Source of the DNA: an uncultured Lachnospiraceae bacterium
GTDB lineage: Bacteria > Bacillota > Clostridia > Lachnospirales > Lachnospiraceae
Direction of reading: 5' to 3'
Length of the DNA: 64,000 nucleotides
Assembly (NCBI GenBank): GCA_910579465.1
Contig: CAJTUB010000005.1
Location: forward strand, 186,001-250,000
Shown here: piece after piece, positions 26,263 through 34,713 of the stretch
Position numbering within the stretch: the stretch's first letter is position 1
Layout: every line of letters begins with the position of its first letter
The notes under the pieces: generated by a model
Seen by the model: the letters and a program-made list of their open reading frames with translations, nothing else
What the model was told of the DNA's origin: nothing
The model's database searches: none
Program-made: the position numbers and the translations under genes

Positions 26263-27027
26263 CTATAACTCCAACGCTGCTAAAAGCGCCAGCTCCATTG
26301 CAATGCCAAAATGGCTGTTTCCCCAGTTCCTGCAGTCATGCTTTTCCACATTTGCAAGGGAATCTGCCGTGAACAAAAGCTGACCGAACAGAACCTCCCT
26401 CATCTTCGCACAGGCAGCCATTGAAGCACATTCCATTTCTACCACGGAATAGCCCTCACTTTTACGATACAGCACCATTTCCTTTGTCTCCCTGTAAAAG
26501 CCGTCGGTTGTCCATGTCTTACACTTGCGGTAAGGAAGCTTTTGCCTTATCAGCACCCTCTCTATGGCATCAACCGCCTCCCTGCTTAATTCCACCTCCC
26601 GGGACGGCGGTAAATAATGGTAAGAGGTTCCTTCCTGCCGCAGAGCCGCCACAGGTAGAAAGAAATCTCCCTCGGTTCCCTCCTCCAAAGCGCCGCAGCA
26701 CCCGGCAGCAATCAGCTTCCTTGCGCCCCCTGCAATCATCTGCTCCATAATCTGTACCGCCCCGGCGCCGCCGAGCGGAACCTGCACGAAACAAATCCTC
26801 TGGTTCTCTAGTTCCGTTTCATACACAAAAAACTTCTTTGTAACGCATTCAAAGCTGCCTACTACCTCACAGCCATGTGCCGCGACATACTCGTCGATTT
26901 CCGGCTCCATAAACAACAGAACCGCCTTCTCTGCAAAATGATAATCCCAAGAGTGTCCCGGCATCAGAATTGCTTTCTTTTCCGTGTCATATTCCATAAT
27001 CGGTATTTCATTTTTTATCAGTGGCAT
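26263..27027 (-). CDS. nucleoside phosphorylase (PNP/UDP family), paralogue 2
   Basis: 254 residues. Same fold and motifs as 24739-25506: VPLGGAGAVQIMEQM, KLIAAGCCGALEEG, LRQEGTSYHYLPPSREVEL, VVEMECASMAACAKM. The shared EGTSYHYL(E/P)PSREIE segment is nearly identical in the two proteins. It presumably salvages nucleosides; substrate unassigned. Adjacent to an uncharacterised gene on the same strand. Confidence 0.87.
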   Translation of the reverse strand: MPLIKNEIPIMEYDTEKKAILMPGHSWDYHFAEKAVLLFMEPEIDEYVAAHGCEVVGSFECVTKKFFVYETELENQRICFVQVPLGGAGAVQIMEQMIAGGARKLIAAGCCGALEEGTEGDFFLPVAALRQEGTSYHYLPPSREVELSREAVDAIERVLIRQKLPYRKCKTWTTDGFYRETKEMVLYRKSEGYSVVEMECASMAACAKMREVLFGQLLFTADSLANVEKHDCRNWGNSHFGIAMELALLAALEL

Positions 27028-27088
27028 TATGTCATCCTTTCCCTGCTTCGCAGAATTTTTACAAAAAAATAAAAATCGGTTTTCCCAC

Positions 27089-27751
27089 TTAAAATTCCTT
27101 ACAGGTTCTCAGAAAATATTCCGTCATCCTGCTCTTTTCTTCGTCTGACAGTATCTCTGCTTTTTCAAGGAACTGCCGAAGCTCCTCCCTTTTTTCCAGA
27201 AGACAAAGCACAGCCGCAATGCAGCACGCACGTCCCTCGCCCGGCTTTTTACCGGAATGGGAAACATGGAAATCGCATTTGTTCCCCTTTAATTCTTCGG
27301 AAAAGCAATTTCTAAGCTTTTCTAATGTATCGTATTTCTCATAAAACGGAAGGGCAAAAGAACGGAAATCCTCCGCCACCATCTCCGCAAACCGGCTGAG
27401 CGGCTCATCGGAGCAATAGGTGTATTTCAATAAGGGTTCACCCGGAACAACCGTATAAAATGGCTTGAGCCCGTCAAAAGCCCGCCGGGCATCTTCCCTT
27501 TTCTCGCCTGAAAATTCACAGGTAAGCCGGTTTACTTCCGGAAAGGAAAAGGCAAGGGTGGCGGTCAAAGCATACAAATTACCGGGCAGTCCACGCCGTC
27601 TCGTAAAATAAAGTAAAAAAAACTGCTCACATTCTGCTGCTTTCCGCTCCAACCTACCAATCCGTTTTTTTGAAAAACCTGTATCTGCCAGACAATCATT
27701 TAATAAAATTGTCAGCGATTTATTTAATTCCGCAGGTGTTACTGCTGCCAT
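27089..27751 (-). CDS. hypothetical protein
   Basis: 220 residues, cytoplasmic, mostly helical, rich in Leu/Glu/Lys. No family recognised. Segments such as ECEQFFLLYFTRRRGLPGNL and KPGEGRACCIAAVLCLLEKR contain paired Cys but no clear metal motif. It may belong with the neighbouring phosphorylase and GH2 genes on the same strand, 60 bp gaps on each side. Confidence 0.6.
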   Translation of the reverse strand: MAAVTPAELNKSLTILLNDCLADTGFSKKRIGRLERKAAECEQFFLLYFTRRRGLPGNLYALTATLAFSFPEVNRLTCEFSGEKREDARRAFDGLKPFYTVVPGEPLLKYTYCSDEPLSRFAEMVAEDFRSFALPFYEKYDTLEKLRNCFSEELKGNKCDFHVSHSGKKPGEGRACCIAAVLCLLEKREELRQFLEKAEILSDEEKSRMTEYFLRTCKEF

Positions 27752-27810
27752 ACCGGTTCACCTCACTCATCGAAATACAAATCAGCAATGCAATATCAAC
27801 CATCGGGATA

Positions 27811-29565
27811 CTATCTGCGGAACCTTCCCGTTTCCCAGATAGACCTGTAGAACTCCTGAAGCACATAAAATGCCATTTTCCGCTTCCCCTCTGCGGAGAC
27901 AAGCCCCTTTGTATTGTAATATTTCTGTGTGACGGCAGTTCTTCTCGGACAGCGGAAGTCCCGTAAAATCCAAGGCGTCATCCCCTTGATATAGCTGATG
28001 TTACGGATGGTTTCTATCTGCTTTTCATACACAAACGCCTGACAGTCCTCGGTGCCCTTGTCGGTAATCGTTCCCCGGTTCCCCGCGTAGGCGTCCGCGC
28101 CGAACTCGGTAATAATCACAGGCTTCTTTGGATTACTGTTTTCAAAAAGGGCAGGCAGCGTCTGAAAATCCGCCACATACCAGCCGCAGTATTCATTCAG
28201 CCCGATAATATCCAGATACTGCTCCAGTCTGTCCTCAATGGCATTCTTTGCAAAATTTACAAGACACGCTGCCGAAACCGCCCTTGTAGGGTCATATTTG
28301 TGCGCGAACTCCGCGAGCCTTCCCATAAACCTCAGCCTGTCGTCGGTATCCTGATTCTCATTTCCTACCGACCAGATGATCACACTTGCGCGGTTAAAAT
28401 CCCGCGTAATAAGCTCACAAAGCTGATTTTCCGCATCATTATAGGTGTCCTCCGAGTCAAAATGAACGCCCCAGTACACCGGAATCTCCTCCCAGAGTAA
28501 CAGCCCTATTTCATCGGCAAGCTCTGCGAGCCTTTCACTGTGCGGATAATGCGCCGCCCGCATAAAATTGCAGCCAAGCTCCTTCGCCGTCCGCAGCGCC
28601 TCCCTGCGCTCCTCCTCGGATAACGCCTTCCCGCTCAGGACGCTGTCCTCGTGAAAGCTGATTCCCCGGAGAAAGACTGCGGTCCCGTTCAGAAGAATCT
28701 CCATGCCCTCGACGCGGATTTCACGGAAGCCGACCCTGTCGCTTACACCGTCCTCCCCGCAGGTCAGCCTTACCTCGTAGAGCTTCGGGTTTTCCGGCGA
28801 CCAAAGCTCCGGGTCCGCTTCCAAAAGAAGCTCTCCCTTTCCGTCCCTTACTTCGATTTCACGGCGTATCCCAAGCTCCTCAATCGTCAGAACCGCAGTA
28901 GAATTTATCCCGGCAGAAAGCCTGACCTCCGCATGTATTTTTTTAAAATCGCTCCCCGGCTCTAATGCAATCCGGAAGTCCTTGATATGCACCTTCGGCA
29001 CACGGATGATTTCGATATCGCGGTAAATCCCGCCGTAATTAAACCAATCCGTCACCGCAGGCGGAACCTGTCCGTCCCGTCTTGTGCTGTCCGCCTGAAT
29101 TAAAATGCGGTTACTATGCCCTAAAAAGCCGGTAATGTCAAAATAGAACGGGGTCGAGCCGCCCTGGTGCATCCCGACATACTTTTTGTTGAGATAAACA
29201 CGGCAGAGATAATTTACCGCGCCGATTTTCAAAAACACGCGCTCGTCCTCGCTTTGCTTTTCAAAAAAGAACCTGCGTGTAAAAATCATACTGCCCTCGT
29301 AAAGCAGATACGCCCTGTCAACGGTATTCCAGCAGCAGGGCAGCTTCATCGTGTCCCACTCGTCGAAGGAATAATCGACCGGCAGAAGATTTCCGCCCTC
29401 GTCGTAATACTTTTCCTCATACCATTTCTGGTAAAAGCAGGTATCGTACTGGTCAACTGCATAATGCCATTCTCCGTTTAAGGACTCCTTTTTCCGGAAC
29501 CTGTCATACAGCATCGTTGCGGCAGAGGCAATTTCCTGCCCGGACTTACTTTCATACACTTCCAT
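27811..29565 (-). CDS. uidA: beta-glucuronidase, glycoside hydrolase family 2
   Basis: 584 residues, no signal peptide, cytoplasmic. GH2 layout: sugar-binding jelly roll (about 25-190; DWFNYGGIYRDIEI), immunoglobulin-like domain (about 195-285), TIM barrel (about 285-584). Acid/base Glu403 in SVGNENQ, nucleophile Glu487 in ITEFGAD. Asn551-Thr-Lys553 in YYNTKGL fits the NxK motif that recognises the glucuronate carboxylate, favouring beta-glucuronidase over beta-galactosidase. The active-site loop after residue 360 is short. A role in releasing glucuronic acid from conjugates in the gut is inferred. Confidence 0.9.
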   Translation of the reverse strand: MEVYESKSGQEIASAATMLYDRFRKKESLNGEWHYAVDQYDTCFYQKWYEEKYYDEGGNLLPVDYSFDEWDTMKLPCCWNTVDRAYLLYEGSMIFTRRFFFEKQSEDERVFLKIGAVNYLCRVYLNKKYVGMHQGGSTPFYFDITGFLGHSNRILIQADSTRRDGQVPPAVTDWFNYGGIYRDIEIIRVPKVHIKDFRIALEPGSDFKKIHAEVRLSAGINSTAVLTIEELGIRREIEVRDGKGELLLEADPELWSPENPKLYEVRLTCGEDGVSDRVGFREIRVEGMEILLNGTAVFLRGISFHEDSVLSGKALSEEERREALRTAKELGCNFMRAAHYPHSERLAELADEIGLLLWEEIPVYWGVHFDSEDTYNDAENQLCELITRDFNRASVIIWSVGNENQDTDDRLRFMGRLAEFAHKYDPTRAVSAACLVNFAKNAIEDRLEQYLDIIGLNEYCGWYVADFQTLPALFENSNPKKPVIITEFGADAYAGNRGTITDKGTEDCQAFVYEKQIETIRNISYIKGMTPWILRDFRCPRRTAVTQKYYNTKGLVSAEGKRKMAFYVLQEFYRSIWETGRFRR

Positions 29566-29717
29566 TTGAATCGCTCCTTTACCGTTTTATCAAAATCCCT
29601 GCCCTCTTACATCGCGATTCTGCGCCAGCGCTTCAAACACACCGGCTTCCGCTTTTCTTTCCATTTTATCGTTCCTTTCCTTTTACCCGGAATACCAATA
29701 CAGCAGTCTCTAAGCTT

Positions 29718-29775
29718 ATGGTAGTATACTTTTGCTTCTCTGTCAATCAGGGAAACGCTGATTCAAGCGTTTCCC
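29718..29775 (-). promoter_or_regulatory. beta-glucuronidase promoter and 10-bp palindromic operator
   Basis: On the minus strand TTGACA (29746-29741) is 17 bp from TACCAT (29723-29718). Immediately upstream is a perfect inverted repeat, GGGAAACGCT-N6-AGCGTTTCCC (29750-29775). This position, just upstream of the -35, suits a regulator binding between the divergent GH2 and ABC genes. The remaining bases of 29566-29861 show no gene. Confidence 0.5.
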
Positions 29776-29786
29776 GCACTTCAAAG

Positions 29787-29839
29787 TTTACAGCAGGCAA
29801 CTGCAACGGACTTCCGTTTTCTGTTCCGGGTGTTATAAT
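29787..29839 (+). promoter_or_regulatory. shared regulatory module, copy 1
   Basis: TTTACA-N3-GGCAAC-N6-GGACTTCC-N-TTTTCTG-N10-TATAAT, upstream of the ABC permease. The same ordered blocks occur at 31751-31804 before the HTH-PNPOx gene. The -10 is consensus but no good -35 lies 17 bp upstream, suggesting activator dependence. The GGACTTCC core is palindromic when flanks are included (CGGACTTCCG here, GGGACTTCCC in copy 2). Confidence 0.6.
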
Positions 29840-29861
29840 AATTTGAAAGGAGGGTATGCCA

Positions 29862-30656
29862 ATGGGCCTTTGCAAAAAAATTCTTTCTATTTCGTTAAAG
29901 GAAAAATCGATATTTCGTTTTGACTATATTACAGGTGTCCTGTTCGCCTTTTTTTACATTGTCCTGAAGGTGTATCTTTGGAAAGGGATTTATGGCTCAG
30001 GCGGAGAGGCCGTAAACGGAATTGTATTAAATGATATGATTGTTTACAGCATTCTGGCGAGTCTTACGGGCGGTGTTACAAAGACTTCCGTTATGAACGA
30101 TTTAAACGACAGCGTACTAAGCGGTTCCATCGCATCCGACCTGCTGCTGCCGATAGGGCTGAAAAAGTATCTGTTTATTCGTTCTGTAACAAAAAATATT
30201 TTGGGGACAATTTATACAACTGCTCCCTCAGTACTGGCTGCCATACTTTTTTTCGGCTTTCATACGGAAATCAGTTTTTTCCGGGTTATCCTGTACCTGT
30301 GTTCCGTTACTATGGGAATTGTGATAAATTTTTACTATAATTTTTTATTTGGTTTAAGCGTTATCTGGTTCCGCAATTCCTTTTTCCTTAATAATATCAA
30401 CAGCGTTCTTTCCAATCTTTTTTCCGGAGCGCTGGTTCCCCTTTGGTTTTTCCCGGAAGGACTGGGGATGCTGTCTGAATTTCTTCCTTTCCGCTATATT
30501 GTTTTTGAGCCGGTTTCCATTTTTTTAAATAAAAGGGGGCCGGAAGAAATCACATTTGTCCTCGGTATGCAGCTGCTCTGGATTTCTATTTTATATTTTG
30601 CAGTCACCTTAGTCTGGAACAGAGGAAGACATAAAATAATGATACAAGGAGGTTGA
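29862..30656 (+). CDS. ABC-2 type transporter permease
   Basis: 264 residues with six predicted membrane segments (for example ITGVLFAFFYIVLKVYL, ILYLCSVTMGIVINFYYNFL, LQLLWISILYFAVTLVW-like end). It resembles DUF990/daunorubicin-type permeases that work as a pair of permeases plus one ATPase. The ATG at 29862 is 8 nt from AGGAGG; an ATG at 29856 is too close. Its partner permease and ATPase downstream are truncated, so the transporter is probably non-functional. Confidence 0.8.
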   Translation: MGLCKKILSISLKEKSIFRFDYITGVLFAFFYIVLKVYLWKGIYGSGGEAVNGIVLNDMIVYSILASLTGGVTKTSVMNDLNDSVLSGSIASDLLLPIGLKKYLFIRSVTKNILGTIYTTAPSVLAAILFFGFHTEISFFRVILYLCSVTMGIVINFYYNFLFGLSVIWFRNSFFLNNINSVLSNLFSGALVPLWFFPEGLGMLSEFLPFRYIVFEPVSIFLNKRGPEEITFVLGMQLLWISILYFAVTLVWNRGRHKIMIQGG

Positions 30657-30660
30657 CACA

Positions 30661-30993
30661 TTGAAAACGGTATGGCGGTATCTGAAACTGAGCTTCCTTT
30701 TTATGAAAAAAACAATAAAAGGGATGCTGGTTTATCGTTGGTCCTTTCTGATTAACTGCATTTCCCAGGCATTGGATTATTCCGTGACATTTCTTCTGAT
30801 GTGGATTATGATATCTGCTTTTGAACATATGAATGGCTGGAATGCCTATGAAGTCATGCTGCTGTATTCCTTCAGCCTGTTTTCCTATGGAATTGCAGGT
30901 ACCTTTTTCTTTCAGATTATGAACCTGCTGCCTTCGCAGATACGGCAGGGTTCCTTTGATGAATTACTGTTGCGGGCGTCTGCCCCTATTTAA
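30661..30993 (+). pseudogene. second ABC-2 permease, truncated
   Basis: 110 residues, only the first ~40% of the usual ~260. Starts MKTVWRYLKLSFLFMKKTIK, has three hydrophobic segments, and stops at RQGSFDELLLRASAPI, where family members continue with several more helices. The break coincides with the start of the ATPase fragment, showing one deletion removed the permease C-terminus and the ATPase N-terminus. Confidence 0.8.
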
Positions 30994-31748
30994 AAAGAGA
31001 ACTAAATGCACATAATATCGGCGTTGTTTTCGGACAAAGGTCGCGGCTGAACTGGGATCTTCCTATGGCAGACAGTTTTGAGCTAAATAGGGAAATTTAC
31101 CAGATTGATTCCGGGGTGTTCCGGAAAAATGTCGCTATGTTTGTGGAACTGCTACAGATGCAGGACTTCTATCATACGCCGGTGAGGCAGCTTAGTCTGG
31201 GACAACGGATGAAGGCGGAGGTCGCCCTGTCGTTATTGCACGAGCCGCCGATTCTGTATCTGGATGAACCGACCATCGGTCTGGACGTCATGGCAAAGCA
31301 GCAAATCCGGAACTTCATTAAGGAACGGAACCAGCGGGAGGGTACTACAACCATTCTGACATCCCATGATATGAAGGATTTGGAAAGTGTGTGCAAAAGA
31401 ATTATTATTCTGGAAAAAGGCAGCATTCTGTTTGATGATTCCCTGGAACGCTTCCGCCAGGAGTATGCCAAAGAGGCAGTTGCCGAATTTATCTATACCG
31501 ACAAAAAGCCAGGTGGGGATATTTTACCGGAAAACATCCGGATTATGGAAGATAACGGGCATCATCTGGTAGTACGCTATCTTTTATCAGAGCTGACGAC
31601 CGCACAGTTGGTTGGAATCATTGGAAATTATTATGAAATTAATGACTTTACGATTAAGCCGCCTGATATCGAGGATATGGTAAGGGCTATTTATGCAAAA
31701 GAGGAATGCGTATCATCTACCGGAGCAAGCCCTTTTTGCGCACCCTGA
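30987..31748 (+). pseudogene. ABC transporter ATP-binding subunit, N-terminally truncated
   Basis: Open frame entering from the deletion junction: NAHNIGVVFGQRSRLNWDLP (Q-loop region), LSLGQRMKAEVALSLL (signature), PPILYLDEPTIGLDV (Walker B), TTTILTSHDMKDLE (H-loop), then the C-terminal extension typical of DUF990-associated ATPases. Walker A and about 85 N-terminal residues are absent. An internal ATG at 31065 could give a 227-residue product, but without Walker A it cannot bind ATP normally. Confidence 0.8.
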
Positions 31749-31750
31749 AC

Positions 31751-31804
31751 TTTACATAGGGCAACAGAAAGGGACTTCCCATTTTCTGCGGACGGCATTA
31801 TAAT
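31751..31804 (+). promoter_or_regulatory. shared regulatory module, copy 2
   Basis: TTTACA-N3-GGCAAC-N6-GGACTTCC-N2-TTTTCTG-N10-TATAAT, the same blocks and spacing as 29787-29839. It precedes the HTH-PNPOx gene and lies just after the ATPase remnant stop. Confidence 0.6.
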
Positions 31805-31822
31805 GATAGCGGAGGTGATACT

Positions 31823-32422
31823 GTGACAACCGGAGAAAAACTAGCAAGCCTGCGAAAGAATAAGGGCATTACCCAGGAACAGTTATCCGAGCTTCTGAAG
31901 GTTTCCCGTCAGTCTGTTTCCCGATGGGAAATGGACGCCGCGTTCCCTGAAACGGAAAAGCTGATTAAATTAAGCAAAATTTTGGATTGCAGCATTGACT
32001 TTCTGTTAAATGACAACAGACAGGAGCCCTGGAGTATTTCCGCAAAAATAACCGCAAGCGACTGCTTCCAGTTTATCCGTGAATGCGGATACTTTTTCCT
32101 TGCAACCTCGGTTGACGGCAAACCAAAGCTCAGACCGATGGGGATGCTTTTCTCAGATGATAACACGCTGTTCTTTGCTACCGATAAACGGAAAAACGTT
32201 TATTCAGAGCTGACCAGAAATCCTTCTGTTGAACTGGCAAGCTACAACCTGAACACAAGGAAATGGATTCGCATTACCGGCAGTGCAGAAACGGAGAGCT
32301 CCGGTAAAATCCGGGAGGAAATGACAGCGCTCTATCCAATGATAAAGCAGGAGTACATCGGACCGGAGGAAATCTTTTTTGTTATTTTCAAACTGTTGAT
32401 AGAGGATATCCGCATAGACTGA
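31823..32422 (+). CDS. HTH (XRE) - pyridoxamine 5'-phosphate oxidase domain fusion
   Basis: 199 residues, GTG start behind GGAGGTGA. Residues 1-65 are an XRE helix-turn-helix (LRKNKGITQEQLSELLKVSR, QSVSRWEMDAAFPETEKLIK). Residues 78-199 are a PNPOx-like split-barrel flavin domain (CGYFFLATSVDGKPKLRPMG, NTLFFATDKRKNVYSELTRN). A DNA-binding flavoprotein could be a redox- or flavin-responsive regulator; this is inference. The next gene is another flavin-fold protein. Confidence 0.85.
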   Translation: MTTGEKLASLRKNKGITQEQLSELLKVSRQSVSRWEMDAAFPETEKLIKLSKILDCSIDFLLNDNRQEPWSISAKITASDCFQFIRECGYFFLATSVDGKPKLRPMGMLFSDDNTLFFATDKRKNVYSELTRNPSVELASYNLNTRKWIRITGSAETESSGKIREEMTALYPMIKQEYIGPEEIFFVIFKLLIEDIRID

Positions 32423-32459
32423 CGACTGGAAGAAAACAACAAAGAAAGGAAGAACAACG

Positions 32460-33026
32460 ATGAAACGAAAATCCATTGGCGCAAAACATGAAATGATTGT
32501 ACAGCCTGCTTTTATTATCGGCACCTATAACGAAGACGGCTCGCCCGATTTTGCACCAATTACCTGGGTAAGCAAGACCTGTGAGAAAGATTCTGATTAT
32601 CTGATTGTCATCAGTATGTTCGGTACGAAAAAAACGAAACAGAATGTCCACAGGGAAAAGCAATTCAGCATCAATCTGGTCAGTACCGATATGCTGACAC
32701 TGATGGACTATTTCGGCCAGACCTCCGGCGTGGACGGCGTTAAAAACGCCCTCCCTTACTCCTATGACAAGGCAGCCTGTGTCTATGCCCCTACCCTTGA
32801 TGCAAGCCACTGGGTCTGTGAATGCGAAGTAGTCCGGACGGTTACCACCGGTCAATCGGACACCTTTTTCTGCCGGGTGCATAATGTCCAGGTTGACGAG
32901 CAGATAGATACCGAGGAGAAGGGGATTGATTTAACCCTGTTTGACCCGGTAATCTATTCGGGAAACTATCACTCCATCGGAAGCTTCCTTGGCGCAATCG
33001 GAGACTTCTACCGCAAATCCTTATAA
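32460..33026 (+). CDS. flavin reductase family (FMN-binding split barrel) protein
   Basis: 188 residues. Pattern of the flavoredoxin / flavin reductase-like domain: MIVQPAFIIGTYNEDGSPDF, PITWVSKTCEKDSDYLIVIS, KQFSINLVSTD, then HWVCECEVVRTVT. Binds FMN; probable NAD(P)H- or flavodoxin-linked reductase of unknown substrate. 37 bp after the HTH-PNPOx gene, SD AAAGGAAG. The two flavin genes are likely one operon. Confidence 0.87.
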   Translation: MKRKSIGAKHEMIVQPAFIIGTYNEDGSPDFAPITWVSKTCEKDSDYLIVISMFGTKKTKQNVHREKQFSINLVSTDMLTLMDYFGQTSGVDGVKNALPYSYDKAACVYAPTLDASHWVCECEVVRTVTTGQSDTFFCRVHNVQVDEQIDTEEKGIDLTLFDPVIYSGNYHSIGSFLGAIGDFYRKSL

Positions 33027-33036
33027 CATGATACCA

Positions 33037-33227
33037 GGGTCAAAAGGTAAATCATCCGATGCAAGCTCGCTTGCAAGAGGATCATTTACCTTTCGACCCG
33101 CCCAAAACACCGAAAAGCAGCCATTTTTCGAAGAAAAATGAGCGGATTTGAGGTGTTTTGAGGATTGCGGGAGTGCGAAGCACGGAGCAATCCGTATCAC
33201 AAGTTGGGGGCAAATACTTTTGACCCC
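33037..33227. repeat. MITE-like element with terminal inverted repeats
   Basis: A 191-bp segment bounded by GGGTCAAAAG (33037) and CTTTTGACCC (to 33226). Inside are three strong hairpins: GGTAAATCATCC...GGATCATTTACC, CAAAACACC...GGTGTTTTG, and GATTGC...GCAATC. No coding potential. It separates the flavin-reductase stop from the tetR promoter. The structure suits a non-autonomous mobile palindrome. Confidence 0.65.
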
Positions 33228-33243
33228 AACATCATAACATAGC

Positions 33244-33292
33244 TTGACACTTCGGCAAAATGCTGTTACAATATCGATGAACAAATATTCAT
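33244..33292 (+). promoter_or_regulatory. tetR promoter and candidate autoregulatory operator
   Basis: Consensus TTGACA (33244-33249), 17 bp, TACAAT (33267-33272). Overlapping the predicted start site is ATGAA-N6-TTCAT (33277-33292), a partial palindrome fitting TetR self-repression. Confidence 0.65.
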
Positions 33293-33319
33293 TCATAGTC
33301 TTGGGAAAGGGGAGAGCAT

Positions 33320-33919
33320 ATGCCAAAATCACAGGAACGGTGTCAGGAAATCCGCGAGGAAACCCGGTCTAAGATATTGCACAATTCCATGCTCTATTTT
33401 GCGAAAAACGGCTTTGCAGGAACAAAGATAAGCGACTTGGCAAAGCATATCGGAATCGGGCAAGGCACCCTTTATATTTATTTCAAATCAAAGGAGGAGC
33501 TGTTCCATGAAATCTTTGCTTTGGCAAATACCAGAAAAGAGATTGAATCCTTAAAACTGCTCCTGCGGCTCCCTCTGTCCGCCAAAAAGAAAATACGGAA
33601 GCTCTCAGGGCGTATTATGACAAGGTTTACCGAAGAGGACAGTTTTGCCGCAAAGGTTGCGCTCAATGTGCAGATGATGCTGGAACAAAAGGACTTTGCT
33701 TCTGCGGAAACTACCTATCAGTCAGAATTATATCAGCTGACCAAACGGCTGATTCAGCAAGGACAGAAAGAAGGAAGCGTTGTAGACGGACTGCCCATGA
33801 AGTTAGCCGATTACTATTGGGGAGTCGTTTACCTCTATGCCCTCAAGAAGCTGTTTACAACAACGTACGAAATGATCTCGGAAGAAGACTTGTCAAGGGT
33901 TTTGCTGAAAGATGAATAG
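33320..33919 (+). CDS. TetR/AcrR family transcriptional regulator
   Basis: 199 residues. N-terminal TetR HTH (about 10-60): MLYFAKNGFAGTKISDLAKH, IGIGQGTLYIYFKSKEELFH. The C-terminal ligand domain is helical and unassigned. SD GGGGAGAG. It heads a three-gene co-directional set (tetR, SDR, condensation-like) with 18-bp spacings and likely controls it. Confidence 0.92.
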   Translation: MPKSQERCQEIREETRSKILHNSMLYFAKNGFAGTKISDLAKHIGIGQGTLYIYFKSKEELFHEIFALANTRKEIESLKLLLRLPLSAKKKIRKLSGRIMTRFTEEDSFAAKVALNVQMMLEQKDFASAETTYQSELYQLTKRLIQQGQKEGSVVDGLPMKLADYYWGVVYLYALKKLFTTTYEMISEEDLSRVLLKDE

Positions 33920-33937
33920 AAAAGGGGGCAAGCTTAT

Positions 33938-34696
33938 ATGAAAAGGATTGCGATTGTAACAGGCGCTTCAGGCGGTATCGGACAGGAATTTGTACGGGAA
34001 CTGGCGAAGGAAGCCCTCGATGAACTATGGGTCGTCGGCAGAAATGAAAAACGGCTGCTTGCATTGAAGGAGGAATACGGGGAGGTTGTTACCCTTGTCT
34101 GCAGGGACTTAACCCGGAGTGCGGATTTGTTATCCTTTGCAGACCTTTTGGAAGAGCAGAAGCCGTCTGTCCTGTGGCTGGTAAATAATGCGGGAATGGC
34201 AAGAATGGCGCCTTCCACGGAGTTTTCATTTTCAGAGTTGGAACAGACCATCGACTTAAATTGTAAAGCGCCGTCTGCCCTTATAAACCTTTGTATCCCG
34301 TTTATGGAAAAGGGGGCAAAAATACTGAATATTTCCTCTGCTTCCGCGTTCCAGCCTGTGCCGTATCTCAATTTATACGCCGCTACAAAAGCCTTTGAGC
34401 GCAGCTATTCGCGCGCGCTCCATGCGGAACTGAAGCCCTGCGGGATTACAGTAACCGCCGTTTGTCCGGGCTGGGTAGATACCGGTATGCTGTCAAAAGA
34501 AATCAATGGGAAAAAGGTACGTTTTCCGGGAATTACTACGCCGGAAAGGGTGGTTAAAAAAGCGTTAAAGGACGCAAAAAGGGGAAGGGATATGTCCATC
34601 TGCTCCCTTTATGTGAAGTGCCAGCATCTGAATGTAAAACTGCTGCCGCAAAAGCTGACCATGAAAATCTGGCTGCATGGCATCAAAAATTATTAA
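33938..34696 (+). CDS. short-chain dehydrogenase/reductase
   Basis: 252 residues. Classical SDR: TGASGGIGQEF (about 8-18), LVNNAGMARM (NNAG motif), catalytic Ser in NISSASAFQPVP and YxxxK in LNLYAATKAFERS. C-terminal tail is longer than FabG. Probably acts on a hydrophobic or lipid-like substrate, given the acyltransferase-like neighbour; this is inference. Confidence 0.9.
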   Translation: MKRIAIVTGASGGIGQEFVRELAKEALDELWVVGRNEKRLLALKEEYGEVVTLVCRDLTRSADLLSFADLLEEQKPSVLWLVNNAGMARMAPSTEFSFSELEQTIDLNCKAPSALINLCIPFMEKGAKILNISSASAFQPVPYLNLYAATKAFERSYSRALHAELKPCGITVTAVCPGWVDTGMLSKEINGKKVRFPGITTPERVVKKALKDAKRGRDMSICSLYVKCQHLNVKLLPQKLTMKIWLHGIKNY

Positions 34697-34713
34697 TTAT
34701 TTGTGAGGGGAAC

